Positions 9,178 through 21,300 of a stretch of DNA of 64,000 bases are shown one piece after another. Within the stretch, counting starts at the first letter, position 1. Every line of letters begins with the position of its first letter. Below the pieces are notes generated by a model that did no database searches, was not told the origin of the DNA, and worked only from the letters and a program-made list of their open reading frames with translations. Source of the DNA: OLB7 sp966250335 (lineage in GTDB: Bacteria; Bacteroidota; Ignavibacteria; OLB7); NCBI GenBank assembly GCA_966250335.1, contig CBINGZ010000003.1, positions 1 through 64,000 of the forward strand, given 5' to 3'. The translations under genes were made by a program, and so were the position numbers.

Positions 9178-12100
9178 ATGAAATACTCAGCACAGATACT
9201 CCGATGCTTCGTTTCGTCGCTGACGATATTTCTCATGTCGGCGTTCATACCGCTTCTGGCGCAGGTGAAGCCGACGATTCCGATCCGTCAGAATATCGTC
9301 GACAAATTGAACGCGGCGCTCGATGCGAATCAGGGAAACTCCACGACCCCGGAGATCAGCATTTCGATAACTCCGCCGAGCGGCGATCAGTGGATCGACG
9401 AGGCGACCGGCGGGTGTGCCGTTACAAACCCGCTCGACCTCAAGCTCCAGTTCTTTCCGGACCATTTCGTGCTCAAAAGAAAAGTGATGGATGGAGGAAC
9501 GCTGTCGGATATCACACTGGAGCAGCCGTTGATCAATGATCTCAACGCCTGGCTGAACGCCGTGTGGGGAATGGATCTTCGCGGCATAAAGGCGTTCGAT
9601 GATCTCGGATGGCAGTGCGGCAGCTCACCCAACCGCTATTACACGGATGAAACGACGAACCTCGACGCCATCAAGGCCGTCCAGGATCTCTCGGGAGAAC
9701 AGGCGATGCTGGAGAGCTATTACCTTATCAACGGGGTATGGGTCCAGGGGAGCACGATGTTCTCGTTCACGGCCCCCGGAGGGCCGAGAACAGTACGATA
9801 TATGACCGACAGGGGGGACGGCGGCCCTAAGCGGCGATATCTGGGGAACGCCTACCTGAAGATCACACTTCCCACCTCCGAGGTCTTCGAGTTCAGTTTC
9901 GTGCTTCAGACCTCCCGCTACGGACTCGCTCCCGACACGGACGTGCCGTGCGGCATCAGCGAGGATATTCCCACCCAGGATGCGATCATCACGACACATG
10001 CGCCGAGCGATGTGTTGAATCCGAGCGCAAGCATCTGCCAGTTCTCATGGCTCTGGCAGTTGTCCGATCCCGGCTATCCCTGGCGGGACGAGTTCCCGAA
10101 AGATCCCGACGAAGCGTCCGCCAAGCTCTTCGAATATATCGAACAGCATCGCGGGGACTGGCTGTTGAATCAGGAGGGAGAGGATGGCTCGACCAGGGTC
10201 GAGGAACTGGGACGGTTCCGGATCGATCTCGACGGGAAGCTCCAGTTCGTGCGATACTACAGCGGATGCTGCGACTACAGAAAGCATACCATCGGGCAGA
10301 TCATCTCGCCGACCTATGGCGATGAATGGTGCGAGATGCCGTACTGTCGACCCGATTACAGCGGCCCGAGCCGCGAGGGCGGGTTCGAACTCGACCCGGA
10401 GTTCAAGCAGTTGATCTACACCCCCCCTTCCACCTGCAGCGAATGCGCGGCGCAGCCGGTGTTCTGCATCCGTTTCTGCGACAGCCTGCTTCCTGTAATG
10501 TCGACGGTGCAGAACGTGATCAAGACCGACGCTCGCATCTTCTCCGACCGTACGCCCCTTGTCGACGAACGGGAATCGGAGTACACCAACGGCACGGCGG
10601 TGAGAAAATGGTGGGCCAGCAGGAATGATTTCGAGCGGGGAGCCCGTGGAAAATGGCGGCCGTCGAAGGAGTTCCTCTATCGTACATCGATTATCGGCGG
10701 CTCGAACGCGTTCACCAACCCGTTGCCGAACGAACGGAACTACAACAGCGCGGGAACCTTCACCTTCTCGATGTTCAACTGGAAGTTCCCCGTTGCGCCG
10801 GTTCTCGATCCTCTGAAATGGATCAATACCAACTCAATGGCGCGGTATGCGCAGAACGGTGAAGCGGTCGAGGATCGGAACATCTTCAATATCCCGACCG
10901 CCGCCCGGTTCGCGCACTGGCAGCAGTTGCCGATACTGATGGCGAAGAACAGTCCGTACGACCTCGTCGATTTCGAATCGTTCGAGGATGGGTTGTACGG
11001 AGTTATTCTTCTTCCCGGGTGGAACGCCGCGCAGATAAAGGGGGCCAGACAATTCCATGCCGAGCTGCAACTCTATCCCGCCGTGACGATCAGCATCGAT
11101 CCGACGATGGGGCATGCGGGGAGGCAGAGCGTGCTGTTCGAGGATGCCGCGGATACCATGTGGTCGAGAGAGATGGGGAGAATCAGATGGTACGACAACA
11201 CCGACCCGCTACAGCAACCGCTGATTGCTCCCTATGCCGGCGATCTTCTCATCCGTTTCTGGGCGAGAAAGAGGATCGACGAAGCGCCGCAGACGACACC
11301 TGATCCCGATGTATCGCCTGTCGATGTTCGTCTTGTCTCGCGGAAAAGGATCAACGGAACGATGACCGACGTCATGCATACGATAAAGTCGACCGATCTG
11401 GATATCAACGGTGAACCGCGTATCAAATATATCGCGGAAACCGGCGAATGGTCGCTCTACGAGTTGACGATCCCGGAAGCTGAAATGCCTGTATCGTTCC
11501 GGAACAACACGCTGGGGCTCGAGATGAGCAAGGTGGTCGATCCGACCCTCCCCAGAATCAGAGTGGATGATGTTCGTATCCAGCCGGTCAAGTCCGAAAT
11601 GACCGGATATGTGTACGATCCCGAGAATTTCAGACAGGTCGCCCAGTTCGACGATCAGCATTTTGCCCTCTTTTTCCAGTACAACGGCGAAGGACAGCTT
11701 GTGCGAAAACTGCGTGAGACCGAACGCGGGATCCGCACGACGCAGGAAACCCAATATCATATGCCGCTTGTCGAACGCTCCTACGCATCGTTGACGGTGA
11801 CGTATGGAGCGCATCCGGGCGGACTCGGAGTCGGATCGCTCGGGAGCGATATCCCGTCGTCGATGCCGACAGGTACGGGCACGACCTTTGATCTTCTCGA
11901 CATCGAGCTCGGTCTCGACAGCCAGAGCGTCAAGATCTTCGGTGTCGATCCGACCGATCTGATCGAGAAATTCGAGCAGATGAAGGAATCGATCGATATC
12001 CCTTCTCTCGACTCGCTCAGCCTGCCGGCGCTCGATCAGATCCGTCTCGGTCGGGAACTCGCGCAGGCGGATGCGCAGCTGCGGGAACTGGAAGGGAAGG

Positions 12101-12309
12101 ATACGACCCTCATCACCGACGAGAATCAACGTGCAGCACATGAGCGGGCGTTGCAGGAAGCGGAACGCCGACGGGCTGCGCTTATGACGCGACTCGGTCT
12201 GACCGAGAAGGAAGCCGTCGAGCTGATCGACGCCATGAAGAATCTGGAGGAAGAGGTCCGATCGGAAGAAGTCGCGGATCCCTCTTCCACTGAACAACCG
12301 AACAAATAG
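9178..12309 (+). CDS. secreted protein of unknown function with C-terminal coiled coil
   Basis: A 1043-aa protein from the ATG at 9178; upstream in-frame TTG 9124 would add 18 residues ahead of the signal peptide and is less likely. A signal peptide (about 1-28, ending at LLAQ) is clear. The mature part is Cys- and Tyr-containing and beta-rich, and I recognise no named family. The last 80 residues (about 955-1035) are charged and heptad-like (repeated LREL, ERALQEAERRRAAL, AMKNLEEEV) and predict a coiled coil. It sits between the SpvB-like gene and a T9SS protein, and its stop is one base before the next ATG. Presumably it is a structural or chaperone-like partner of the RHS set, but no function can be assigned. 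Confidence 0.75.
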   Translation: MKYSAQILRCFVSSLTIFLMSAFIPLLAQVKPTIPIRQNIVDKLNAALDANQGNSTTPEISISITPPSGDQWIDEATGGCAVTNPLDLKLQFFPDHFVLKRKVMDGGTLSDITLEQPLINDLNAWLNAVWGMDLRGIKAFDDLGWQCGSSPNRYYTDETTNLDAIKAVQDLSGEQAMLESYYLINGVWVQGSTMFSFTAPGGPRTVRYMTDRGDGGPKRRYLGNAYLKITLPTSEVFEFSFVLQTSRYGLAPDTDVPCGISEDIPTQDAIITTHAPSDVLNPSASICQFSWLWQLSDPGYPWRDEFPKDPDEASAKLFEYIEQHRGDWLLNQEGEDGSTRVEELGRFRIDLDGKLQFVRYYSGCCDYRKHTIGQIISPTYGDEWCEMPYCRPDYSGPSREGGFELDPEFKQLIYTPPSTCSECAAQPVFCIRFCDSLLPVMSTVQNVIKTDARIFSDRTPLVDERESEYTNGTAVRKWWASRNDFERGARGKWRPSKEFLYRTSIIGGSNAFTNPLPNERNYNSAGTFTFSMFNWKFPVAPVLDPLKWINTNSMARYAQNGEAVEDRNIFNIPTAARFAHWQQLPILMAKNSPYDLVDFESFEDGLYGVILLPGWNAAQIKGARQFHAELQLYPAVTISIDPTMGHAGRQSVLFEDAADTMWSREMGRIRWYDNTDPLQQPLIAPYAGDLLIRFWARKRIDEAPQTTPDPDVSPVDVRLVSRKRINGTMTDVMHTIKSTDLDINGEPRIKYIAETGEWSLYELTIPEAEMPVSFRNNTLGLEMSKVVDPTLPRIRVDDVRIQPVKSEMTGYVYDPENFRQVAQFDDQHFALFFQYNGEGQLVRKLRETERGIRTTQETQYHMPLVERSYASLTVTYGAHPGGLGVGSLGSDIPSSMPTGTGTTFDLLDIELGLDSQSVKIFGVDPTDLIEKFEQMKESIDIPSLDSLSLPALDQIRLGRELAQADAQLRELEGKDTTLITDENQRAAHERALQEAERRRAALMTRLGLTEKEAVELIDAMKNLEEEVRSEEVADPSSTEQPNK

Positions 12310-12310
12310 T

Positions 12311-14299
12311 ATGAAACCGGCGATCTCGAACGTACTCCGGGCAGGATGCCTGATCCTCTCTACCCTTCTGGCCTGGATTGTTCCATCCGGGCGTGCCGCG
12401 GCGCAGGAGGGGCCGAGCCTTCGACTGCTTAGTCCGACGGGGGGAGAATCGTTTGCGCCCGGAGAGTCGGTGACTGTGCGATGGGCATGGCGCGACGATC
12501 TGCGGACGAAGGCGGGGGCAAGTGGAACACAGGTGGAGTTCTCCGGCGATGGTGGAAAAACATGGCGGATTGCGGCGACGAAGGCGAATCGCGACGACAC
12601 GATGGCCGTCTGGAAGGTGCCGGAGTTCGGATGCAGCGACTGCATGCTGCGCGTTCTGCAATACAGTGGTCCGATCTCGTATCTGCCGGAGGCGATCGAT
12701 TCCATTACCGGTCCCGGAAGGGAGGATCCGACCAATCGGGTATCGATAGAGTTTGCGCACACGCGTCCGCTTCTTGCCGTGGCCAGCAGCGATACGATCT
12801 ATCTCTGGGATGTGGAGAAACGGCAGCTTGTGCGGCAGTTCACATCGGATGTGCTCAAGAACGGCAAGCTCACCAAGGAGCTTATGTTCTCCGACGATGA
12901 TCGACTCCTCTTTGCCGCAACCGTGTTGAGTTCGGGACTTGTCGGAGTCTGGGATGTGGAGACCGGAGAACAGCTCGCATGGGTGACGAAATCCCCTTCG
13001 TACCGCCGTCCATCGCTCGCGATCACACCCGACGGCGATATGGCGGTGCTCGGAGGGAGGCGTCCCGGACCGCTGCTCTGGAATCTTGAAACCGGCGTTG
13101 TCGACACACTGGAAAAATCCCTGATCGGGTATGGTGTCGGCATCAGTCCCGACGGGAAAACCCTTGCCGTCGGCGGCTTCGGTCATATCAGACTGTATGA
13201 TCTGGCCGGCAGGACCCTCACGGGTCGGATCGAGACCGGGCCGCCGGAATATTATCCCACCGAAATTCATTTCTCGCCCGACGGCGCAGTTATCGCCGCC
13301 CGCATCGATATGGGACAGGGGACCGATGCAATGAGCACGATCCTGATTGAAACGGCCACCGGGAAAAAAATCGCGGAATATCCGTACTACGGGGGCGTTC
13401 CCAGATCGATGTCGTTGCGGGGCGATCGATTCCTGAGCGTAACGGATGGACTGGCTCTCTACGAGCGGCGCTATCCTCTGCTCTATACGCTCCCCCATTT
13501 TGCATTCGGAAATCAGGGCGACATCGTTACCGGAGGGGCTCTGTCGGACGACGGCTCCATTGCGGCGATTGCCGTCAGCTCGCCGAAGAGCGGGATGTAC
13601 ACGATCTATCTTACCACGGTCCCCTCTCTCGATGCGATGCAGCCGGTGGCGACCACGGCTCCGTTCACCATTACCGGATCTCTTCCCTTCGTTGCCGATC
13701 TGGACCTTGGTCCGGTCGAGCTCGGTCGTGCCCGCGAATTTCCGATCGAGAGATTCATCACCAATACTCTGACGACGGCGGTGCAGGTCGAGAACGTCAC
13801 CGTCGGCGGCGAATCGGCGACGAGTTATTCGGTGGTGTCGGGAGGCGGCCCCTACACCTTGCAGCCGGGACAATCGATGCCCCTGACCCTGCTCTTCCGT
13901 CCCGGGGCGCTTGGAAAACATCCTGCACTGATAGAAACCGGAACCGATCGCGGCACCCTTCGGACTGCATTGAACGGTGAGGGAGTCAGACAGATATCGG
14001 GCGCCGACGAAGAGGAGAGGTCGATGCATATCGCTGCGTCGTCGATCGGTATCGATCTCCGGCCGAACCCGGCGAGCGATCTGGTGACGGTGAGCTGGTG
14101 GACACGGGAGCCGGGGATGTACGAGATGTTGATCTACGATGCGCTGGGGGAGATCGTCGACCGGCGGCCGCTCGGCGGTATTGACGAAGGAGATCATACG
14201 ACGATCTACGACACCGGTCGCCTGCCGACCGGCATATATCGTATACAGTTGCAGTCGGAAAAGGGAGGCATCGGCAGGACGCTGGTGATCACGCACTGA
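12311..14299 (+). CDS. exported WD40-like propeller protein with T9SS sorting domain
   Basis: A 662-aa protein. The signal peptide spans about 1-31. An Ig-like region follows (LLSPTGGESFAPGESVTVRW, about 38-57, typical of sugar- or cell-surface-binding Ser/Thr-rich modules). A WD40/YVTN-like propeller covers about 140-430, with repeats of the type IYLWDVEKRQLV, VGVWDVETGEQLAW and ISPDGKTLAVGGFGHIRLYD. An ASH/choice-of-anchor-like beta domain is at about 462-560. The C-terminus (about 582-662, LRPNPASD to TLVITH) is a type-A T9SS sorting domain with the usual LPTGIYRIQL motif. The gene starts one base after the preceding stop, so the two are co-translated. It is probably surface-exposed; its ligand is unknown. 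Confidence 0.85.
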   Translation: MKPAISNVLRAGCLILSTLLAWIVPSGRAAAQEGPSLRLLSPTGGESFAPGESVTVRWAWRDDLRTKAGASGTQVEFSGDGGKTWRIAATKANRDDTMAVWKVPEFGCSDCMLRVLQYSGPISYLPEAIDSITGPGREDPTNRVSIEFAHTRPLLAVASSDTIYLWDVEKRQLVRQFTSDVLKNGKLTKELMFSDDDRLLFAATVLSSGLVGVWDVETGEQLAWVTKSPSYRRPSLAITPDGDMAVLGGRRPGPLLWNLETGVVDTLEKSLIGYGVGISPDGKTLAVGGFGHIRLYDLAGRTLTGRIETGPPEYYPTEIHFSPDGAVIAARIDMGQGTDAMSTILIETATGKKIAEYPYYGGVPRSMSLRGDRFLSVTDGLALYERRYPLLYTLPHFAFGNQGDIVTGGALSDDGSIAAIAVSSPKSGMYTIYLTTVPSLDAMQPVATTAPFTITGSLPFVADLDLGPVELGRAREFPIERFITNTLTTAVQVENVTVGGESATSYSVVSGGGPYTLQPGQSMPLTLLFRPGALGKHPALIETGTDRGTLRTALNGEGVRQISGADEEERSMHIAASSIGIDLRPNPASDLVTVSWWTREPGMYEMLIYDALGEIVDRRPLGGIDEGDHTTIYDTGRLPTGIYRIQLQSEKGGIGRTLVITH

Positions 14300-14340
14300 T
14301 CAGGGAACCGATCGACGCATTCAATTACTACAGGTCGACT

Positions 14341-15168
14341 ATGAAAAACACATTCCTGATGCTCCTTGGGGCGCTCACCGTAGCCGCGGTCTCGGCGATC
14401 ATCTTTATGGACTCTCCCGGAGCGACAGCCCAGAATGAGGATCGTCCGCGTCCCGAGGATACCACCGTGCAGGAATCGTATGCGGAGTGCAAGGATCTCC
14501 TGCGGATTGTCGGAAAGAAATTCGAGTCCGCTCCGGGGGGTGATTCCGTTTCGGCCTACACCTGTCGGGTCGACGCCGAGCTGGTCGATCCGGCCCTTCC
14601 CCGCTCCGTCACCGATCTCGAGATCCAGGTCGGCCGGAACCGTCTGCAGGTGACCGGGGCGGAGATCGAGATGTATCGCGATACCAACGACATCGTCATG
14701 GTCATTCCCGCAATCAAGACGGTGCATCTGTATGATGCGGCCGCCTCCAGGATGGGGGGGACGGAGGATCTGACGCAGATGATGTGGCTTCGCGACAGCA
14801 TGTTCACCCACAGCATGATCGTTGAATGCGCCGAGGAGCACGACAGTGCGGGGCGACCGTACAAAAGAATGACCCTTGCGCCCGATGCAAAAGCGCGCCG
14901 CTATTTCGGCATCCTCTCGATGGAATATCTGATCGATATCGCGAGCGGTCAGTTGCGTGAGGTCACCATGATCCCCGCGACCCGACAGTTGTACCGGCGA
15001 CTGACCTGGACGTTCGGAGAGATCCGGACCGACATCGCCCCGGAGAGTTTTCATCGCCCGGTCGCCGAGCGGGTGCTGCAGGGTGACGGCGATCGATTGA
15101 CCGCGCGCTACAAGGGCTTCACCTTGAGCGACAACAGGTCTCCGATCGCGGCCGGATCGGAACAGTAG
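14341..15168 (+). CDS. periplasmic protein with LolA-like fold (putative)
   Basis: A 275-aa protein with a signal peptide or N-terminal anchor (about 1-30). The body alternates beta strands and includes a long segment on substrate-like oxidation state and "DIASGQLREVTMI"-type strands, which resembles LolA/outer-membrane-lipoprotein-sorting folds. I base this on the general pattern (signal, YxCRVDAEL strand near 78-86, central MEYLIDIASGQL near 200-211) rather than a diagnostic motif, so the family call is tentative. It lies 41 bases after the WD40-like T9SS gene and is followed by two hairpins and the giant RHS gene. Confidence 0.65.
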   Translation: MKNTFLMLLGALTVAAVSAIIFMDSPGATAQNEDRPRPEDTTVQESYAECKDLLRIVGKKFESAPGGDSVSAYTCRVDAELVDPALPRSVTDLEIQVGRNRLQVTGAEIEMYRDTNDIVMVIPAIKTVHLYDAAASRMGGTEDLTQMMWLRDSMFTHSMIVECAEEHDSAGRPYKRMTLAPDAKARRYFGILSMEYLIDIASGQLREVTMIPATRQLYRRLTWTFGEIRTDIAPESFHRPVAERVLQGDGDRLTARYKGFTLSDNRSPIAAGSEQ

Positions 15169-15189
15169 GCCCGGAACATATCGGTTCGT

Positions 15190-15222
15190 GCCGCGAAGGC
15201 GGCGCTTCTCCGTATGAAGCGC
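15190..15222. terminator. paired hairpins upstream of the RHS gene
   Basis: gccgc (15190-15194) pairs with gcggc (15199-15203) around gaag. Just after it, gcgcttc (15202-15208) pairs perfectly with gaagcgc (15216-15222) around a 7-base loop. The two stems share two bases, so they may compete. There is no T run. They lie in the 133-base gap before the RHS gene and could attenuate or process the transcript. Confidence 0.45.
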
Positions 15223-15301
15223 ATACCGGCGACATCCATGTCTGCCTGCGAGCCATCTTATTTGTGATGTGTCAATACCTTTATTTACAGCGGATATTGC
15301 C

Positions 15302-18300
15302 ATGAGCACGATGTCATCCCCGTTGCTTCACGCACGTCGAAACAGAGTCGACGGTCGCTTACGGTACGTGCTGCCGACCGTACGGCAGATTATCGCATCG
15401 ATGTTCACGGTCGTCATGATGACGACCGTACTGTCGACGACCCTCTGCGCCCAGCCGGTCAATCCCTGGATGCCTCCCGGGTCCGGAGGCGTCGACAGCC
15501 TCTATCATGCTCCGTTGCTTGTGCTCACCCCGCGTGTTTCCAGGGTCGAATTCCGATTCAACCCCTCGACGGGTCAGCTCTACAATGTTGCCGCTCCCAC
15601 GACGAACACCGGAACACTCGATATTCTGGAGACCGTGGCCCCTTCGCAGTGTACGCCGCCGCAGACGATCAAGCGGGCGCGCCTGCGGGCAGTTCTGCAG
15701 ATGGGTGACGATTACATTTACGGAAAGACCGACTTCGATATCAACGTCGATCTCTCGTTCACCGTGACTCCGAGACCGGGGCCGCCGCCCAGCGGGGTGA
15801 TACCCGGAATACCGCAGGTGTTGAGAATCCAGGGCAACACCACCACGAACGTGTATGAGCCGGAGCAGCACTGGATCAAGGACTTCACGGTAGACTACGA
15901 CCGCATCCAGAGTATCACGGTGTCGGCGGCGCCGACACTGGCGCTCCCCTTCGTATGGCCGCCGACGGCTCGTGCGACGGGAATGCAGGGGGCGATGAAA
16001 ATCATCGTCTATTATGAAGAGGAATTCAACTGGCCGGTGGTTCAATCGGGCATCATGAGCGCTACGCCGATGATCGATCTGATTCCGGTGCCGACCGACG
16101 TGAGCGGTGCGGCGACACAGAACCCCGTGGTCTTCTCATGGAAATATGCGCTCGACTGTACCGACAGCATCCCTGCCTACGAACTGCAGGTGCTGCGACT
16201 CTACAACGTGGATGCGACGAAGACGACCCAGAGCGACATCACGGCCGATGTGGACTGGTCGCAGGCGATGAGCATCATCGTCGACGGGAATATGACCGGG
16301 GGTAATGTGACGCAGAAACTGACGCTGGCGGAAGGGACGGGATATTATGCGTGGAGAGTGCGGCCCATCGGAACGAAATATGCGGGGGGGATAGCGGATC
16401 ATCGAAACTGGGGAGTCTGGACGAATCATATCACGGGAAACCAGGCGATCACCGATCCGGTCGGCAAGACGAGCATCAGCGACGTCAAGGCGCGGGATGG
16501 AGTATTCTTCTATCCGCAGTTCGATGACCGAAGGAACTGGCAGTATGCGCGCGTCTTCAGCGAGGGGACCGACTACGAGACGAAAATCGGTGAGCGGATC
16601 GAATACGCGAGCACCCTGAAGCAGACGCGTCAGACACAGGCTCGGATCGCTACCGCGGTGAACACGATGCTGATCTCCAATACGGTTCTGGATTACAGCG
16701 GGCGACCCGCCGTACAGACGCTGGGGACACCGGTCACGAACATGGCGGGGTTCGGATATGTGAGCGATCTCTTTCTGCGCGGAACCACCGGGGGGACGTA
16801 TGGAGCGGAGGATGAATTCCAGGCGCGCGATTTCGATCAGAGCATCGCCGACAAGCCGCTGGGATCGCTGCTGACCTATGAAGACACCTACCTGCAGCCG
16901 AAGACGATGCGGCAGCGGCAGAGCGCGGGAGTTGCGTACGACGGATATTATTCGAACAAGACCAACGATCTGCGCGTGCCGAACGCCGAGCTGTATCCGT
17001 ACACCCGCCTGATGTACTCGCGAGACGGAACGGAGCGGGAGCGGGAACTTGGAGGCGTCGGTAATATCCATCGTATCGGCGGCCTGGCCGAAGGGACGAC
17101 ACGGACGGTGCGCACGATGTGGGGGACGGCAACCGACCAGGAATTGATCTGGCTGTTCGGTGACGAGGCGCCCTCCGCACGAACCGTGCGGAAGCAGTTC
17201 GTGACCGATGCCAACAACGTCACCACCATCAGTTATCTCGACAAGGATGGGAAGACGCTGGCGTCGGCATTATCCTATGCCGACCTTCCGGCTGCCGATA
17301 ATCCGGGCCTTGGGAACGCGCCGCGACTGACGCAGCTCACCAATGAACCGATGATCTCCATTTCGACCGTCGAGCAGGAGATCACCCAGTTCGATAAGGT
17401 TACCCCGTACGGCATGAGCGCCTCCTACAAGCTGGCCCTGCCGGAGCCGACCACCGTGACGCTCGATTATCATCTCGATCCGGAGAAGGTCGCCCTTGAA
17501 TGTCCGGCCCTCTGCGTCGGGTGTGATTATATCGTTGAAGTCTACATCCATGATATCGAGGATGCCCACGTCGGCTTCCCGAAAAAATGGACGATTCCGA
17601 CAGACCCGGTGACGAACACTCCGGTGCTCGGCAGTTGCGCCGACGACAACGGCAACCCCGAGGATGGCAACGTCGACAACGTACAGATCTCCACGGCTCC
17701 GATCTCGGCCTACCTCGAGGCCGGCAGCTATCTCATTGAGCGACGTATCCGCCTGCGCAACACGATCGTCAACGCCACGACGATGCCGGCCGGTTATGAG
17801 AACGGTGAGACCTATCTGAACGGGCACCAGCGTTACATCCGTACGCTCATCGAGCGCGATCAGCTCGGGGTTCCGTCGTACGGGGGCTCCGCCTCCGGCC
17901 CGCTGAAGGATCTGCTGCCGCTGCTGGAGGATGGGAAGGTCTTCGGTGGGGCGGGAGCCTACGGCTGGCTCGATGCGAGGATCGTTTCGGACCCGACACA
18001 TTATTCGTACGACGCGGAGAAGAACGAGTATGTCGTCGTGACCACATGCTGCACGCTCCGTATCCCGAAGAAAGCGTGCGACGACGGCGCCTGCGCCGGG
18101 GGCACCCCGAACTTCGAACAGGAGTTCAAGAATGCGTGGCAGACGAAATATCCGATCTTCTCGACACGGGATATTTTCTATCACAACGGGACCGAGCTCT
18201 ATCCGGTATCGACGACGCCGACGAACCCCTACCCGAACGGGAACGGGGCGTTCAATGCGATGATTGCGAACATGCTGGCCGAGACGTCGGGGGGCAATCC

Positions 18301-21300
18301 GGTCTACAAGTGCGCGGATCTGTGGAATGCGTGGAAGGGGATCATATCGGTCTGGGAGTCGTTGGGGGTCGACGAGGATGGAAACATCGACAAGGAGTTC
18401 GATCTGATGGACTACTTCCTCAGAAGCGTGGGGAAGATGTACGTGGGAATCTCGACGACCGAGTACCACGCCACCGCCGGCTATCTCAGTCATGCGTATA
18501 AATATTTCGAGTACAACGGAACGAGCGATCCGGCCTGTAATACGCAGGTGGGGTATCCCTGGACCGGCACACCGAAGTGGCAGGACCTGTACGACTGCAT
18601 CAACAATAACGGACGGACGACGGCATACGACGACGACTTCGTCCCCCCGGAGTGCGATCCGGCGACGACCACGACAACCGCGGCGCGGGTGGAATGCATG
18701 CGCCAGTGGCTCGACAGCATCACCGACGGGTGCGAGGATCGGTGCGAGGAGCAGTGGGACGCGTTCGTCCGGGCGATCATCGCCGAGTACCATCAGGGGG
18801 TGTCGCCGAAAGTGGTGGAGGGGGACGAGGTGGACGGTATTCCTGTGGTGACGTGGGATGTATCGCGTGAGGAAGTCTACTGCAAGGCGCAGGCGCTGGT
18901 CGATCGCTGCAAGGAGGAATGCCGTCAGGGTGGAGATGACGTCAACGGCAACAGTATCATCGAGCCGAGCGAGAGACGTGCGCTGACGGTGACCTATGCG
19001 GGAAATGGCGAAGTGGCCTCGGTGGGAACCGACCCGGAACGGGAGGCGCTGAAGAAGGCGCTGACATGGACGTTCGAGGTGGCGCTGGTGAACGGGGAGG
19101 GACAATGTCCGGAGGGATTCGAGAAGGTCTCCAGCAAGGCCGGGAACAACCAGGGGCGGGTGCTGGTGGAGTTCCTGAACTGGCGGCTGCGGCAACTGCG
19201 GGAGCGGGCCGGGGCCCTCGGCTACGAAGATCCCGATCATGCGTGCCAGGAGCTGCAGCATGTCTACGATCGGATCTTCCCGCCGATGGGTGTGGAGGCG
19301 AATCCGAACGGCGGAAAGCTGGGCGCGGGAATTCTGAGCGAATCGACCAACGCCTGCTGGCCGTGCGAGTGCGAAGGAGACGACGAGGATGAGGACGAGG
19401 TGAAGGAACCGTGCGACAACTGTCCCGAGGAGGCGAACGCCAACCAGAAGGATGATGATCTGGACGGAGTGGGAGACGCATGCGACAACTGCGTGACGGA
19501 GTACAACCCGACGCAGGTTATCAACGGGAGCTGGGCGGATACGGACGGCGACGGAAAGAAAGATCCGTGCGACAACTGTCCCCAGAACGCCAACGCGTCG
19601 CAGACGGATGATGACGGCGACTATGTCGGAAACGTGTGCGACAACTGTCCGACCAGCGCCAATCGCGATCAACTGGACAGCGACGGCGACGGAAAGGGAG
19701 ATGTGTGCGATCCGTGCCCGTACGATCCGACCGACAACTGCGCAGTTCTGCGGAACAATGAGGAAAGGCCGGAGCAGCCCGCATTGTCGCTCCGTCCGGA
19801 GAACGGTGGACCGGCTCCTGTCGGGGATAGCGGGACTGCATGGCTCCGCAGGGGGGAGAAGACGAACGACGTCGTGACGAGCACCAATCCGTTCACGATC
19901 ATGGCCTCTCGACGGGATAACTGGCGCTCGGTCGACGTCGACGAACAGGGGATCGGCACGCATGTGATGAGCATCGAAGGGGGGAGCCCCGATCAGAGCA
20001 CGTCGCCCGACAACGAGCCCTCTCTCCCCGATATCGATCTGGAATGCCCGAAGCCGTACGGGTCGGACATCCTGCGGCAGGGGATCGGCATCACCGGCCG
20101 GTTCATCCTCGGTGAGCATTGTCAGTTGATCTACGAGCGGACATGCACACGCGGAGGGGAGACGAAGGTGGAGCGGTTCGTCCTCTGCCCCGATATCTGC
20201 GGGCAGACATGCAACACGAGCATCTGCTTCAAATGGGTGGAACCCGATATGCCGGAGGAGCCGGACAACGAGTTCAAGCTCATGACATGCGAGGCGACGC
20301 TTGCAAAGGAGCTGCTCTCGGTGATCGGGGAACAGGCCAGGAAATGCGTGGAGGAGAAGGTGGAGCAGTTCAGCGACAACTACAGAGCGAAGTGTACCGC
20401 TCTGGAGTCGCTGGACGATAATCTGATCATGACCTACGGCATGAAGTATTATCACTTCACGCTCTTCTACTACGACCGGGCGGGGAATCTGGTCAGGACG
20501 GTGCAGCCGAAGGGGGTAAGTCTGCTCAGCACGTCACGGCTCTTCCATCCGGGACATCAGTTCGTGACGGGATATGAGTACAACTCGCTCGGCCAGATGG
20601 TGCGCCAGATCACGCCGGACGGTGGGATGACGGAGTACTGGTATGATGCGGCGGGGCGCCTTCGGTACTCGCAGAGCGCGCGTCAGCGGCTGCTGATGCC
20701 GCAACGCTACAGCTATATGAAGTACGATAACGTGAATCGAACAATTGAGACGGGTGAAGCGATGAATATCGATCCGGTGACGGGCGGACCGGCGATTACG
20801 CCGCCGTCGCCGCCGGGCTCGGTCTCCAATCCGTTGTTCGCATCGACCGTCGATGATCCTGTAGCACCGAAGACGGGACGCTACGACATCATCTACACAT
20901 TGTATTCAGTCATAACGAACGAATACTATCTGAATAATCCGATACCCGCCAATCGGCAGCGTTATCTAAGGAATCGCGTCAGTCGGCGCTGGACTGAAGA
21001 GGGTGTGGACAATATCTACAGTTATGATCCGCATGGTAACGTCGAATGGATGATGCAGAATCTGCCGGTGCTGGGGGTACCGGTTGGGATGCATATGAAA
21101 AATTATATCCGTTATGAATACGATCTGATCGGCGGTAAGGTCAGTAAGGTGTTGTATGACGATACATGGGGCGATCGGTTCTATCAGCGTTACACCTATG
21201 ACGCGGACCAGCGACTACAGATGGTGGAAAGCTCGAGGGATGGAGAAATCTGGGATCGTGACGGGCAGTACGGTTACGCTCTGCAGAGCCCACTGCAGCA

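Noticed and set aside
17270..20455. A 1061-residue open frame on the minus strand
   Set aside because: It lies entirely antisense to the RHS gene, has no recognisable domain, and is the type of long shadow frame expected in GC-rich coding DNA. The same applies to minus frames at 4964-7135, 7136-8662, 12182-14296 and 33713-35902.
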